Part shown: positions 47,497 to 57,408 of the stretch, piece by piece
How positions within the stretch are numbered: position 1 is the first letter of the stretch
Layout: every line of letters starts with the position of its first letter
Assembly: GCF_001661265.1 (NCBI RefSeq)
Contig: NW_017567015.1
Location: 237,310 to 301,309, forward strand
Source: Saitoella complicata NRRL Y-17804
Taxonomy: Eukaryota > Ascomycota > Saitoellomycetes > Saitoellales > Saitoellaceae
DNA length: 64,000 nt
Reading direction: 5' to 3'
Translations under genes and position numbers: made by a program
Notes under the pieces: generated by a model
Database searches by the model: none
The model's input: the letters and a program-made list of their open reading frames with translations, nothing else
Told to the model about the DNA's origin: nothing

Positions 47497-49002
47497 ACGA
47501 TATGATCTGCGATAGCTACGTGATCTTTTGGTGTTATGGGCTTTAGAATTTGCTAGTTAACGATTCGTTATACCAATTGCCAGAATTATCTGAGGATGCA
47601 TAAGCATCACGAACACTCGTAGATCATGATCAGCTCAGAGGAACGACGATCCCAACAGTTCATGGTACTTAATCCGGTCAAACTGTTAATTGCTCAACCA
47701 TCTACCCTTGTTCATGGGATACGAGTTTACAATCAGTTTGTGCCTCATCCGTCCTTTGTGTCTCCCTTTTTACACCCATGCCATGGCCATGTCTCATCCA
47801 GCCTCGTCTCACTCAACGGGTGAACCGCGAACCAGCCTCTGGGAAGCAGCCACCCAATAAGCTTTTGAACACGATTGAAAGCTCAGAGAAGGTCAAAGTG
47901 AATCGAAATAATCAGCTTCGACTTTTGGATGTAACAAGGATATCCAGGTCAATTACGAGTGTACGACCTGTCGTAGCATTGGTGTGCGCGTGCACGCGCT
48001 GCACGATCTGGACCCCCGGCAATTCGGAACCAAAAAGTCAGCACCCTTAAACAAGGCCACGCTTTGACAGGTAACCGTGTCGATTAACAGTCGTACGAGC
48101 TTGCGTCTTACGTTTTCTTTGCATCGTCATTGCAATTGCAGTTATAATCGACCGCCAAATAATTTCTTTGGTGTGCGTAGAACTTTAGAACTGTGAGAAC
48201 TCTCACCCGAAACCTTAATTCTGCCGTAGAAGCTCCATGCTTTCGCTGACGACGCCCGTCCCGAACGACATGAAAAGACGTAAAAACCGCCCCTGCCAAT
48301 GACAGAATAACTACGAGAAACTCCTATAGACCCTAATTATTGACGACGGATGTTAAGCGAAAGTATGTACATACGAAGCTCGAGCATGCTTCGGACGTGA
48401 GTGCACGTGTAACGGTATAGTGTCAAGAAAATCTCCGAGATCTTCGTGAGGCGAATTCTCGGTTCACGCGGGTTCTGACGGTCCGAGCGCGAAAAAAAGT
48501 TCTTGCATAGTTTGCAGATCAATAGCAGCTGGCCAGGCGAATTGGCAGTGAAGACAAGCGTGCGAACGAACAACTACGATGGATTCGCATGAAAGAGCGG
48601 TTGGTTTTCTCTTCCTTTAGTTATCCTAGGCCTGGCTGGGTTTCGATCTGTTTCCTCATGCGGGCATGGTCCGTGCGCGCGAGGCCCAACCCCAACCCCA
48701 GTAAGTAAAGTCCAGAGCCGAAACCTTTCATCCGTTGAGCGCCAGGCAGTCCACACTGCTGCTAAGAGTGCCCTGTCTCATCGCCACCTAATAATCGAAA
48801 ACGCCCGATTTCGATTGCAAAGGGTTCCCTCTGATCTGTCGGGCTTCCTTTCGTAATGCTCCGTACAAGTACGACTACGCTCCCTCCACCGTGCTCCAAG
48901 TCCTGTTGGCCCAACCGCCGAATCATACCCGACAGTAAGGGAGGCAGCAAGAATTGATCTGATCACTGTAACGTTTTCTCAAGCTCTTGCTCGTCGACGA
49001 CA
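47497..49002. other. Intergenic 1.5 kb between GH16 and GT2-B
   Basis: No supportable gene; the open frames here are short and without start context. The last 500 bases are the promoter of GT2-B. Confidence 0.5.
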
Positions 49003-52000
49003 ATGTCCGATATCACTCCGCCTACACCGACACCTGCAGAGAAGGAGCGAAGGCCGAGTATGGCCGGAAAATTCTGGAGAGGATTGAACGATCGCATCGA
49101 TGACGTCGCCGAATCATACATTGGCTTTCTTGACAGCACCGGCGCCGCCATCAGCACTGCAACGAATGCGTTCACCGGCACCTACACATTGCGGAATCCC
49201 AGCGTTGCCGGCCCCAATGGCCGAAAACCGAGCGTCTCCCCTCAGGATATCCGGAAACCCAGTATTGTCTCCTATCATGGAGATCCGGATACCGATTCCC
49301 TAGACAGTGACGAACCGCTCAAGAAGCCGCCATCAGCACCCCCAGTACGAAGGGCATCCGTGGCACCTGAGGACAAAGGTAGGTCCTTCTCGCTCTTCGG
49401 GCGCAAAGAGACCGTCGTCAAAGGTCCGGCTACGCCGCCGCTCATGCATCAGGAGAAGTTCATGCCCGTCGAGAACGATGATCGAGCATCATTGGTTTCT
49501 GCAACTTCGTCGGATATGGATAAGAAGGAGCCTGAAGATCGTCCAAGTGAGGGTCTCTGGGTTGACGCGATCCGACACGAAATGATGATGGAATTCATCC
49601 AGAGTGCATGTGAGAACCATGGGTGGACGGTGGCTAACCCGTTGACGGGACAAATGGAACCTGATCGTGGTGTCATTCTTCGTGTCGGTCGTGGTGAGTG
49701 GAAGTGTGCTCTACCTTCTACGACTGGTTCCACGTATCACTCAATGATCGCTGCCATGAACGTTGAAGTCGCCTTGACTATCGACTCCAAACTCGTCAAG
49801 AAGATTCTTCAGAAGCTTCCTCAAAGCTCAACTGATGTGCCTCTCCTTGATGGTACGAAATATCAGATCATCGACACCATGTCAGATCTGACACGTGCCC
49901 GAAAGCACCAGTACTCTGCTTTCATTCGCGACGAGCAGATCCTTGTGGTTTGGGCTGATGCTGCGGATGAAATCCTTCATCGTGCCGATGAAATGGAGCA
50001 GCGCCTTCTGCAGCTCGTTTGGGGTGCGGGCAGAATCGAGAATTTGCTCAAAGGTGCCAACGGAAAGACACCAGTCATTGAGGAGCTCGACCTTGAGAAA
50101 GGTGACGAGTACTATGACGAGGACGGTGAATATATCCCGGAAGTGAAGCGTCGGGTTATTCTCATCAACCCTATCTGCGTCTCGATCACTCTCGCCCTTA
50201 TCATTATGGTCCTCGGAGCTGGTTGGCGTCAATTGGCAGGAGAGATCGTTGTCGATCACTCGTACGTCCGTCTCTTGCTTCTCATTCTCACACCCATCGA
50301 AGTCTTCTTCACTCTTTTCTTCATGCAGGTCATCGTTGGATGTTTGTTGCAGATCTTCGGTCCGATTCAGCAGATGAACATCAACTCCAAGTACTACTCC
50401 GGTATCAGGCCTCGACGCCTGAAGGATGTACCTCTCCCTCACATCACCATCCAGTGTCCTGTCTACAAGGAGTCCCTGACTACCGTCATTGATCCCACGG
50501 TACGTTCGGTCAAGCAGGCAATGTCGGCATACGAGTTGCAAGGCGGTTCTTGCAACTTGTTCTATAATGATGACGGCCTTCAGTTGATTTCGGAGGAAGA
50601 CCGTCAGGCACGTATGGAATACTACCAAGATCATGGCATTGGCTGGGTTGCTCGTCCGGCTCATGGTAAAGATGGTTTCCTTCGTCGTGGACGATTCAAG
50701 AAAGCCTCAAACATGAACTTTGCCATGATGATTAGTAACAAAGTCGAGGAGGTCTTGGAGCAAGTCGAACGTCCTGAAGGGTGGTCTGATGTCGATGAAC
50801 AGAAAGCTTATGATGATGCGCTCCGAAGGGTCGTCGACGAAGATGGACGCGCATGGGCTGCCGGCGATATCCGCATTGGAGATCTCATTCTCATCATTGA
50901 CTCTGACACTCGTGTCCCTGTTGACTGCTTGCTCGATTCTGCTTCGGAGATGACGCAGTCACCTGAGATTGGTGTTCTTCAATACGCCTCTGGTGTCATG
51001 CAGGTTTCGTTTGACTTTTTCGAAAATGGTATTACGTTCTTTACTCAACTTATCTACACAGCTATTCGTTACACTTGTGCCAACGGTGACGTGGCTCCCT
51101 TTGTGGGGCACAATGCCGTGCTCAGATGGGAAGCCATCCAGCAAGTATCCTACATGGATGAGGATGGTTACCCCAAGATTTGGTCCGAGTCTCACGTCTC
51201 GGAAGATTTTGACATGTCTCTGCGTCTACAAATTCTCGGTTATACGATCCGCCTAGGTGGATATACCGGAGACGGCTTCCAAGAAGGTGTCTCGTTAACG
51301 GTATACGACGAGTTGGCTCGTTGGGAAAAATACGCCTACGGATGTAACGAATTGCTGTTCCATCCGCTTCGTCTTTGGTTCACTAAAGGACCGTTCACTC
51401 CTTTGTTTCGCACTTTCTTTTTCTCCAACATTCGTTTCACTTCCAAAGTCACTATTATTTCATACATCGGAACTTACTACGCTATCGGAGCCGCTTGGAT
51501 CTTAACCATTGCAAACTACTTTGCCATCGGCTGGTACAATGGATATCTCGACAAGTGGTACGTTGATTCGTGGAAAGTGTGGTTCTCCTTGGTTATCGTC
51601 TTCAACGGTCTTGGAAATGTCGCTCTTGCGATTATGCGATACCGTATCGGTGAGCGTACCTTCCTGTATGCTTTCTACGAAAACTTCAAGTGGATTTTCA
51701 TGCTTGCTATCTTCCTTGGAGGTTTATCCTTGCACGTTTCTGCTGCCCTGTTGTCTCACATGCTCGAGTACAACTTGCAGTGGGGTGCTACAGGAAAGGA
51801 AGTCACTATCACTAACTTTTGGATTGAGTTGCCGAAGATTCTGAAGCAGTTCAAGTACAGTTTTCTTTTCGGTCTCCTTTCCATCATCACCATGTGTATC
51901 ATGGCGAGTCCAGTGATCCCCTATCAATGGAGGATCACAGACTTCATTGCCATTGTGCCTCTGAGTACTGTGATTTCCAGTCACTTGCTTATGCCTTTGG

Positions 52001-52035
52001 TGTTGAACCCTGCTATTACGTCTTTCAGTTACTAA
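49003..52035 (+). CDS. Membrane GT2 polysaccharide synthase, paralogue B
   Basis: A single exon of 1010 residues, ATG at 49003 (MSDITPPTPTPAEKERRPSM). The order of elements matches paralogue A, with a longer N-terminal disordered region: a middle domain (VDAIRHEMMMEFIQSACENHG; ILRVGRGEWKCALPSTTGS), two helices (VSITLALIIMVLGAGW; FFTLFFMQVIVGCLLQIF), the GT2 core with NLFYNDDGLQLI, DSDTRVPVDCLL, SESHVSEDFDM and ARWEKYAYGC, then C-terminal helices (IISYIGTYYAIGAAWILTI, FIAIVPLSTVISSHLL). The QxxRW motif of processive synthases is reduced to a bare RW. It lacks the intron of paralogue A. Enzyme product unknown; cell-wall beta-glucan is the leading guess. Confidence 0.85.
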   Translation: MSDITPPTPTPAEKERRPSMAGKFWRGLNDRIDDVAESYIGFLDSTGAAISTATNAFTGTYTLRNPSVAGPNGRKPSVSPQDIRKPSIVSYHGDPDTDSLDSDEPLKKPPSAPPVRRASVAPEDKGRSFSLFGRKETVVKGPATPPLMHQEKFMPVENDDRASLVSATSSDMDKKEPEDRPSEGLWVDAIRHEMMMEFIQSACENHGWTVANPLTGQMEPDRGVILRVGRGEWKCALPSTTGSTYHSMIAAMNVEVALTIDSKLVKKILQKLPQSSTDVPLLDGTKYQIIDTMSDLTRARKHQYSAFIRDEQILVVWADAADEILHRADEMEQRLLQLVWGAGRIENLLKGANGKTPVIEELDLEKGDEYYDEDGEYIPEVKRRVILINPICVSITLALIIMVLGAGWRQLAGEIVVDHSYVRLLLLILTPIEVFFTLFFMQVIVGCLLQIFGPIQQMNINSKYYSGIRPRRLKDVPLPHITIQCPVYKESLTTVIDPTVRSVKQAMSAYELQGGSCNLFYNDDGLQLISEEDRQARMEYYQDHGIGWVARPAHGKDGFLRRGRFKKASNMNFAMMISNKVEEVLEQVERPEGWSDVDEQKAYDDALRRVVDEDGRAWAAGDIRIGDLILIIDSDTRVPVDCLLDSASEMTQSPEIGVLQYASGVMQVSFDFFENGITFFTQLIYTAIRYTCANGDVAPFVGHNAVLRWEAIQQVSYMDEDGYPKIWSESHVSEDFDMSLRLQILGYTIRLGGYTGDGFQEGVSLTVYDELARWEKYAYGCNELLFHPLRLWFTKGPFTPLFRTFFFSNIRFTSKVTIISYIGTYYAIGAAWILTIANYFAIGWYNGYLDKWYVDSWKVWFSLVIVFNGLGNVALAIMRYRIGERTFLYAFYENFKWIFMLAIFLGGLSLHVSAALLSHMLEYNLQWGATGKEVTITNFWIELPKILKQFKYSFLFGLLSIITMCIMASPVIPYQWRITDFIAIVPLSTVISSHLLMPLVLNPAITSFSY

Positions 52036-52537
52036 GAATATTTTTATGTTGATTTGAGGTTGGGGGATTTTACGTTTGGGATACAGCGGGCGTTTTCTTA
52101 CTTACATTCTATCTAACATATACCATTATAGCTACCTAGGCATAGCTATGGCTAGACTAACAATACCAGTGAATTTTACATTGCTTCATCAGCGGCATTC
52201 TTCTTCCCTAGACTTCTACCCTCGCCTGAGTTCTACACGGCAGCTCCGGCGGCAGTTGTCGGCCGCGGTCCTGGGCGTGTGGATTTAGGAAACATCGCAT
52301 CCACGCAGACGCTCGGGATACAAGGGTAATCTGAGCCAATTCGGAATGTTTCATTGAACGAGTAAAGGCCAATGTCAAGCTCAGCTACCCGCTGTATTTC
52401 GTCCAAGACACCGGCCAACGTACGTTTGCTGTCGTTCGGGCGCCGGGACCCCCGCATCCGCCGACCCCACACCATATGAAGGTCGCAAGTACCAGACGAC
52501 AACAGGAAGCAGCAGCTCACCTTTACAGTCGCTTGAA
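52036..52537. other. Spacer with a possible 80-codon gene on the minus strand
   Basis: A minus-strand frame starting at an ATG at 52475 and ending at 52233 would encode about 80 residues, including AGVLDEIQRVAELDIGLYSF and IPSVCVDAMFPKS. It is not obviously a shadow of anything, but I recognise no family and it overlaps the upstream region of the reductase gene, so I give it low weight. Confidence 0.25.
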
Positions 52538-53719
52538 ATGACTGCAAACGTATCCAAAATATATCGAGAGAGGATCTTTGATGGGAAAGTGGTCTTCGTT
52601 ACCGGTACGCTGGCTGTTTGTTACCTACTCGTCTGGAGCACGATCTGACTCAACGGTTTTTAGGCGGAGCTGGATCCATCTGTCGCGGTCAAGGTGCACT
52701 GCTCTTCACAGTCACTGTTGTGTGTGAGATGCTTATACGTGACCGACAGTCGAAGCCTTGGTCAGCCTCGGTGCGGACGCTGTCATAGTTGGCAGACGTC
52801 AGAACATCCTCGATGTGCGTTGTTACGCTCAGTGAATGAGGATATCAGGCTAACCGATACCTAATCCATAGAAAGCTGCCAGTGAGATTGCTCAGCTTCG
52901 CTATGGAGCACGTGTGATTGGGATTGCTGCGGACGTTCGTGATGATCAGTCCTTGAAAGCTGCGGTGGATCGCGCTATTGAGCAGTTCGGGCGACTCGAT
53001 CTCCTCATCTGCGGTGCGGCCGGTAATTTCCTCGCTCCGGTTGATAATCTAAGTGCCAATGCTTGTATGATATGGCTTACTCTTCTGGCCCGCATGTTCG
53101 CTAACTCAAAACGCGCAAGTCAAGCAAGTGGTTGCAATTGATTTGCTCGGGACGTTCAACACAGTGAAAGCGGCTATACCTCATCTGAAGAAGACGAAAG
53201 GCAAAATCCTCTTTGTTAGTGCTACACTTCATTATACGGGTGTTCCCTTCCAGGTGCGTCATTGCGTACTCAATGTGCATTTGCAGTTATTTATACATGA
53301 ACAAATTTCAGAGCCATGTCGCCGCCGCCAAGGCTGGAATAGATGCATTGGCCAAAAATCTGGCGGTCGAGTACGGTCCTTGGGGAATCACGACCAACGT
53401 TATTGCGCCTGGGCCCATCGGCGAAACAGAAGGCATGTCAAGATTATTGCCACAAGAACTTAAAGATAAGGCAGATTCCGCCATACCCATGCAACGAATG
53501 GGCAGGATTCAGGACATTGCAGATGCAACCGTTTTCTTGTTCAGCGATGCTGCTCAATGGATCAATGGCGCGATTTTAGTTGTTGATGGAGGAGCCTGGC
53601 TCAGAGATCAGAGCGGTCCACTTCCGTACCCGCAAGCTGTGCTCGAGCCTGCCAAGGCACTCGAAGGCATGACTGTTGCTGGAGCGAAAGGTGCCAAGAA
53701 AGGCGGCGCAAAGTTATGA
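52538..53719 (+). CDS. Peroxisomal 2,4-dienoyl-CoA reductase (Sps19 type), C-terminal AKL
   Basis: Six exons (52538-52604, 52664-52693, 52750-52814, 52872-53064, 53120-53253, 53312-53719) join in phase to 298 residues. The short-chain dehydrogenase fold is plain: [13 protein letters not shown] as the NADPH-binding loop, [19 protein letters not shown] and [40 protein letters not shown], the last two being diagnostic of 2,4-dienoyl-CoA reductases. The enzyme reduces dienoyl-CoA intermediates during beta-oxidation of unsaturated fatty acids. The protein ends KKGGAKL, a PTS1 variant, as peroxisomal members do. No long frame covers the first half, so it is easily missed as a gene. Confidence 0.92.
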
Positions 53720-53906
53720 ATTTCTTGTGGGGAAAGCACTTGAGAACGTATTCATGTGCATTCACAGAAAGTGGCAGATATTTCAGAGTAGTGTACGATA
53801 ACATTGATGAGTTTCATACTTCCAATTAACCTAGATTCACCACTATTAAGTATGTAGATAATGCTTGCTGAATGTAGTGTGCGATGATGGTATATCACCA
53901 AGGATT

Positions 53907-55873
53907 TCACGATAGCCCTACCAATGCCCGCGTTTCCTTTACCACTGGGCTGATTGCACTCAAGATTACCATGGTCAAACCATAGATGGCAAAGGCAACG
54001 CAACTCAAAGCTGCTGCTCTTGGGTCTGTAACGAGCAAATGCGCCGTCGAAATCGCTGAAGCATTTGTACCCAGAGCCACCCCTCTCGTCACGTAGTCGT
54101 CATCAGGAATGCGGAGATATCGTAGCAGTTGGTCTCCGATGAGGACGCCTAAGATGCCTGATAAGATAGCCAATACCACCAGCAGCGACATATCACCGCC
54201 CAAATTGGAAACAATAGGTGTCGCGAGAGCAAGAGTTACAGAGCGAGCCACGAAACTCAGGCTTCGTGTCGAAGAGATACCAATTGCATGGCAAACCAAC
54301 GGGTAAAGGAAAAAGCTTGCAACAGCCATGCCAACGCAAGGGATCACAACCTCCAGGAAATGACGACCGAGTTCCTTGCGATATTTAAACATCGGAATTG
54401 CGAGTGATGCGATTGATGCGTCAAGCACGCTTCCAAGAATATCGCCGGCACCAGGTGCTGGCACGCGGTGGGATCTGTTCGGATCGAACAGGGTCAGATA
54501 TTTAGTCTTCGTTGAATACTGGTGCAGCCCTAGATGACAGCAACTTAGCAATGTGACGCGTAGTCAAACCCCTTGATACATACCATGGTCAAAACTCTCC
54601 CCGCGCATCAGCGTTACTATGAATACTCCGAGCATCATCAAGCCGGCGCACGTCAAAATAGGGTGAATAAACCGCTTGATCTTTATCGGGATGGCGAACG
54701 CAGCGTAGAAAGCCAAAATGTTTAAGGGAAGCTGAACGGGCATGGCATAACCCGAGAGCATGTAGACCACTAAGCCAACACCAAACAACGTCGTGTACGT
54801 GAGTGTATCAAAGTGGGCAAGGATCCATGCGGTCATGGCTCGTCGTCGTGTGTAAGGTGTCCACTCGGGATGAAGTGACGATTGCCTGGTAGGACCTTGC
54901 GTCGTTGTCGTTTGTTTGTCAGTTAGAATCTGCTCAATTCGTGAGCATACGGGCCCTATTCCCCGAAGACGGGACACATTGGCTGCTCGGGGCGGAGATG
55001 GAAGGCCGAACATGATAGGTTGCGCTTCTTGATCTTCATAGTCCACACTCGTTCTTCTGGTGTCTGTCGCTGAGATGATTCCGTTTGGAACATCAGGGCT
55101 CATTGCCCCAGGGGTAATCTCGGTTGGTGTCGCAGGTTCTGCATTTCGAGGATCCACGTCTTGCAATGGGATTGCATCGCCTCGTGGATCGTCATCGGCT
55201 CTCTCAGTCATGGCACGTTTCGAGGTACCAAAGAGGAGGCTGAGGAATCGTACACTGTATGCTGTTATAGGCATACCCACCAAAAAGCCCACCAGAAATA
55301 CTACACCGATCTTGACAATCTCTACCCCGCCGACTGCGGGTGATAAGGGTAGCGTGATAAAAGACGGTGTGAACAGGACTACGGCATTCATTAGCGTATG
55401 TCGGAAATTGATCACTTTAGCATTGCGTTTACCATTGATCCAGCGCAGGCAGAAGCCTGCCGGAACCTCAATCCACTTGACGACGTCGTTCACCTTGCGC
55501 CCTGCAACGAGTTCGAAGGCAATGAGGAACAAGAAGAGGATGATAAGACATGCAACCTATGAAGTCAAGGTAAGTCACGCGTTTTCTTGTAAAGAAGATT
55601 GATGCTGATCTCGCTGTTACTTACACTTGCAGGGAATGATACCCCTGTCAACGCGATCAATCGATCCAGCCCCCAAATCGCACAGAGCATCAGCAGAATG
55701 CCTACCGGAACCGCAATCCAGTCATTGAGTCGTTTCTTCCACGAAGCAGATGTCGCCTGGCAAACACCGATCAGTCAGGCCTATACGCGACAACAAAAAC
55801 AAAGTGCTGAGCCCACCTCATAGATAGCAGCAGAGATGTCGATAACGAAGCTGATCGGCCTTGATTGAGCCAT
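53907..55873 (-). CDS. LrgB/PLGG1-type membrane transporter, fused LrgA-like and LrgB halves
   Basis: Four exons (55817-55873, 55625-55756, 54584-55556, 53907-54529) give 594 residues. The N-terminal half has helices with WIAVPVGILLMLCAIWGLD and an LrgA-like block, the middle holds a hydrophilic loop (about 180-260, with a basic and proline-rich part), and the C-terminal half is LrgB: ASIASLAIPMFKYRKELGR, LVVLAILSGILGVLIGDQLL, and DDDYVTRGVALGTNASAISTAHL. Bacterial LrgAB control murein hydrolases, plant PLGG1 is the plastid glycolate/glycerate transporter, and fungal homologues are poorly studied. Location unknown. It converges on the dienoyl-CoA reductase with about 190 bp between their stops. 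Confidence 0.8.
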
Positions 55874-56133
55874 GCCCGTAACTAGGCTCCGCAACTGCGA
55901 CTGATGAACCCTCGCGATATCAGCTTGTTCAGCAAGCTTACAACCTTTTCTCAGTTGGTATTCAAGGCTTTTCTTTGAGAATCCCGGGACTTTTTCGGCG
56001 AGGAGGGGTATGTACGTCGCAAAACGCGGGGTGAAGTTTAGGTGTAGGCGTGCGGCACGCTCGTCGGCTAAAGTTGACTCAATTGAAGCGCGACCCTCGA
56101 CTTATGGGAAACCTGACAAAACCGTAACAAGGA

Positions 56134-56817
56134 CTAACAATGATCATTTACACAAACATCCAGCATTTCACCAGACTGAGAGGCATCCACTCCTGGCATA
56201 GTAGTATGCCTTCGCTTTCGCTTGCTCTCTCCTTCTGCTTCACGCTCCAGGACCTTCTTCATCTGCTGACATTCTTTCACCTCCTTCAGCTCCTGGCTAA
56301 TTCGTTTCATCTCCGCCTGGAACTCATCAAGTCTCGCTTTCAGGCCATCAACCAGGCCTTTTATGTCTTTGGATAGAACAGGCCTCTCCTTGACTTCAAT
56401 CACACTCTCATCCTCGCCTTCGTCCTCGCCTTCAACCTCGTTCTCGTCACCACTCTCGCAATTGCTCACAGAAAAAGTCTGCTCGGCATCTTGTGAAGCC
56501 CTCTGACCTCTCTAATAGGCTTGACATTGTCAAGAGTTTGAGGCCTGGGACTGATCAGCTGTTCACCACTTGTTCCAGTCACTGAGCTCATAACAGCACC
56601 AACAGGGGCCACAATGTTGTTCTCATGTTCACAAGGTTTGGCTGCCTTGACACAAAGCCAACATTTGTAATTCCCTCGAGAATGAACATCTTTAGCAAAA
56701 AGACAAAAATATGCTTTGTGAGCTGGTGCAATACTTCACTCTGATTTCGGTTTGTTCCACCACTTTGAAAATAAAACCTGACAGCACTGACACTTCTGCT
56801 CATCCATGAAGATAATG
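56134..56817 (-). pseudogene. Decayed Cys-rich plus acidic coiled-coil gene
   Basis: The 5' part starts at an ATG at 56817 and reads MDEQKCQCCQVLFSKWWNK, then an in-frame TGA. The same frame continues beyond it with AYFCLFAKDVHSRGNYKCWLC and KPCEHE, a zinc-ribbon-like cysteine pattern. A second frame (56134-56469) carries an acidic stretch, then a coiled coil (LKARLDEFQAEMKRISQELKEV) and a basic KRKRR segment. The two parts are out of frame, and I could not find one splice that joins them. I read this as a broken gene, perhaps a DNA-binding gene, though a short intron cannot be fully excluded. Confidence 0.4.
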
Positions 56818-57015
56818 TTGCTCTGAACTGTGGATCAGATCGGCCCTTTCTTTGTGAGGATTGGTGATATTTGTCATATTGGTGCAGTTTGGAAGGGGTT
56901 GGAGTGATGAAGTGCTGCTGGGAGTGGACAACAAGCAGTAAGCTCCTCTCTGGTTTTCAAACCAGCTACACAGACTTGCATGACCTTACAGCAGGAGTGA
57001 TCTGCCCTTTACAAT

Positions 57016-57408
57016 GGGGGTAGTCAATCCTCTGCAAAATTTACAGCGAATTAGATTATAATCCAGGGCATGCTACGCTAAGGTCTGACCAACCCTTACA
57101 AAACATAGACAGATTATTTTTTCAGCAGGCATTTAGCTCCCGCTCACGTGAATATCCAAGGTGGTGAGTTTGGCTCGAGGCAGGTTGATCAACGTGGCTA
57201 CGCAGATCATGCGCAGATTCTGAGTGATATCTGCATGGATTTCCTAATTGGGCGCATCCGCTCACCCTAGGCGACTATTTTCAAGCGATTATTTTTACGA
57301 CCCTGCTCGAGCGCCTCGTAAAGATAATAGATGTTTATGCATAGTTTCCATGGCAACCGCTGGATTAAAAACTAAGCGATTATTTTTTGCAGAGGATTGA
57401 CTACCCCC
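57016..57408. mobile_element. MITE-like element, 393 bp, perfect 24-bp inverted ends
   Basis: The left end at 57016-57039 (starting GGGGGTAGTCAATCCTCTGC) is an exact reverse complement of the right end at 57385-57408. The bases AAT flank both sides (57013-57015 and 57409-57411), a possible 3-bp target-site duplication. The interior has no long open frame and includes two copies of AGCGATTATTTTT in the right half, a subterminal repeat type. This is a non-autonomous DNA transposon by structure; the 3-bp duplication fits CACTA- or PIF/Harbinger-like elements better than hAT. Confidence 0.8.
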
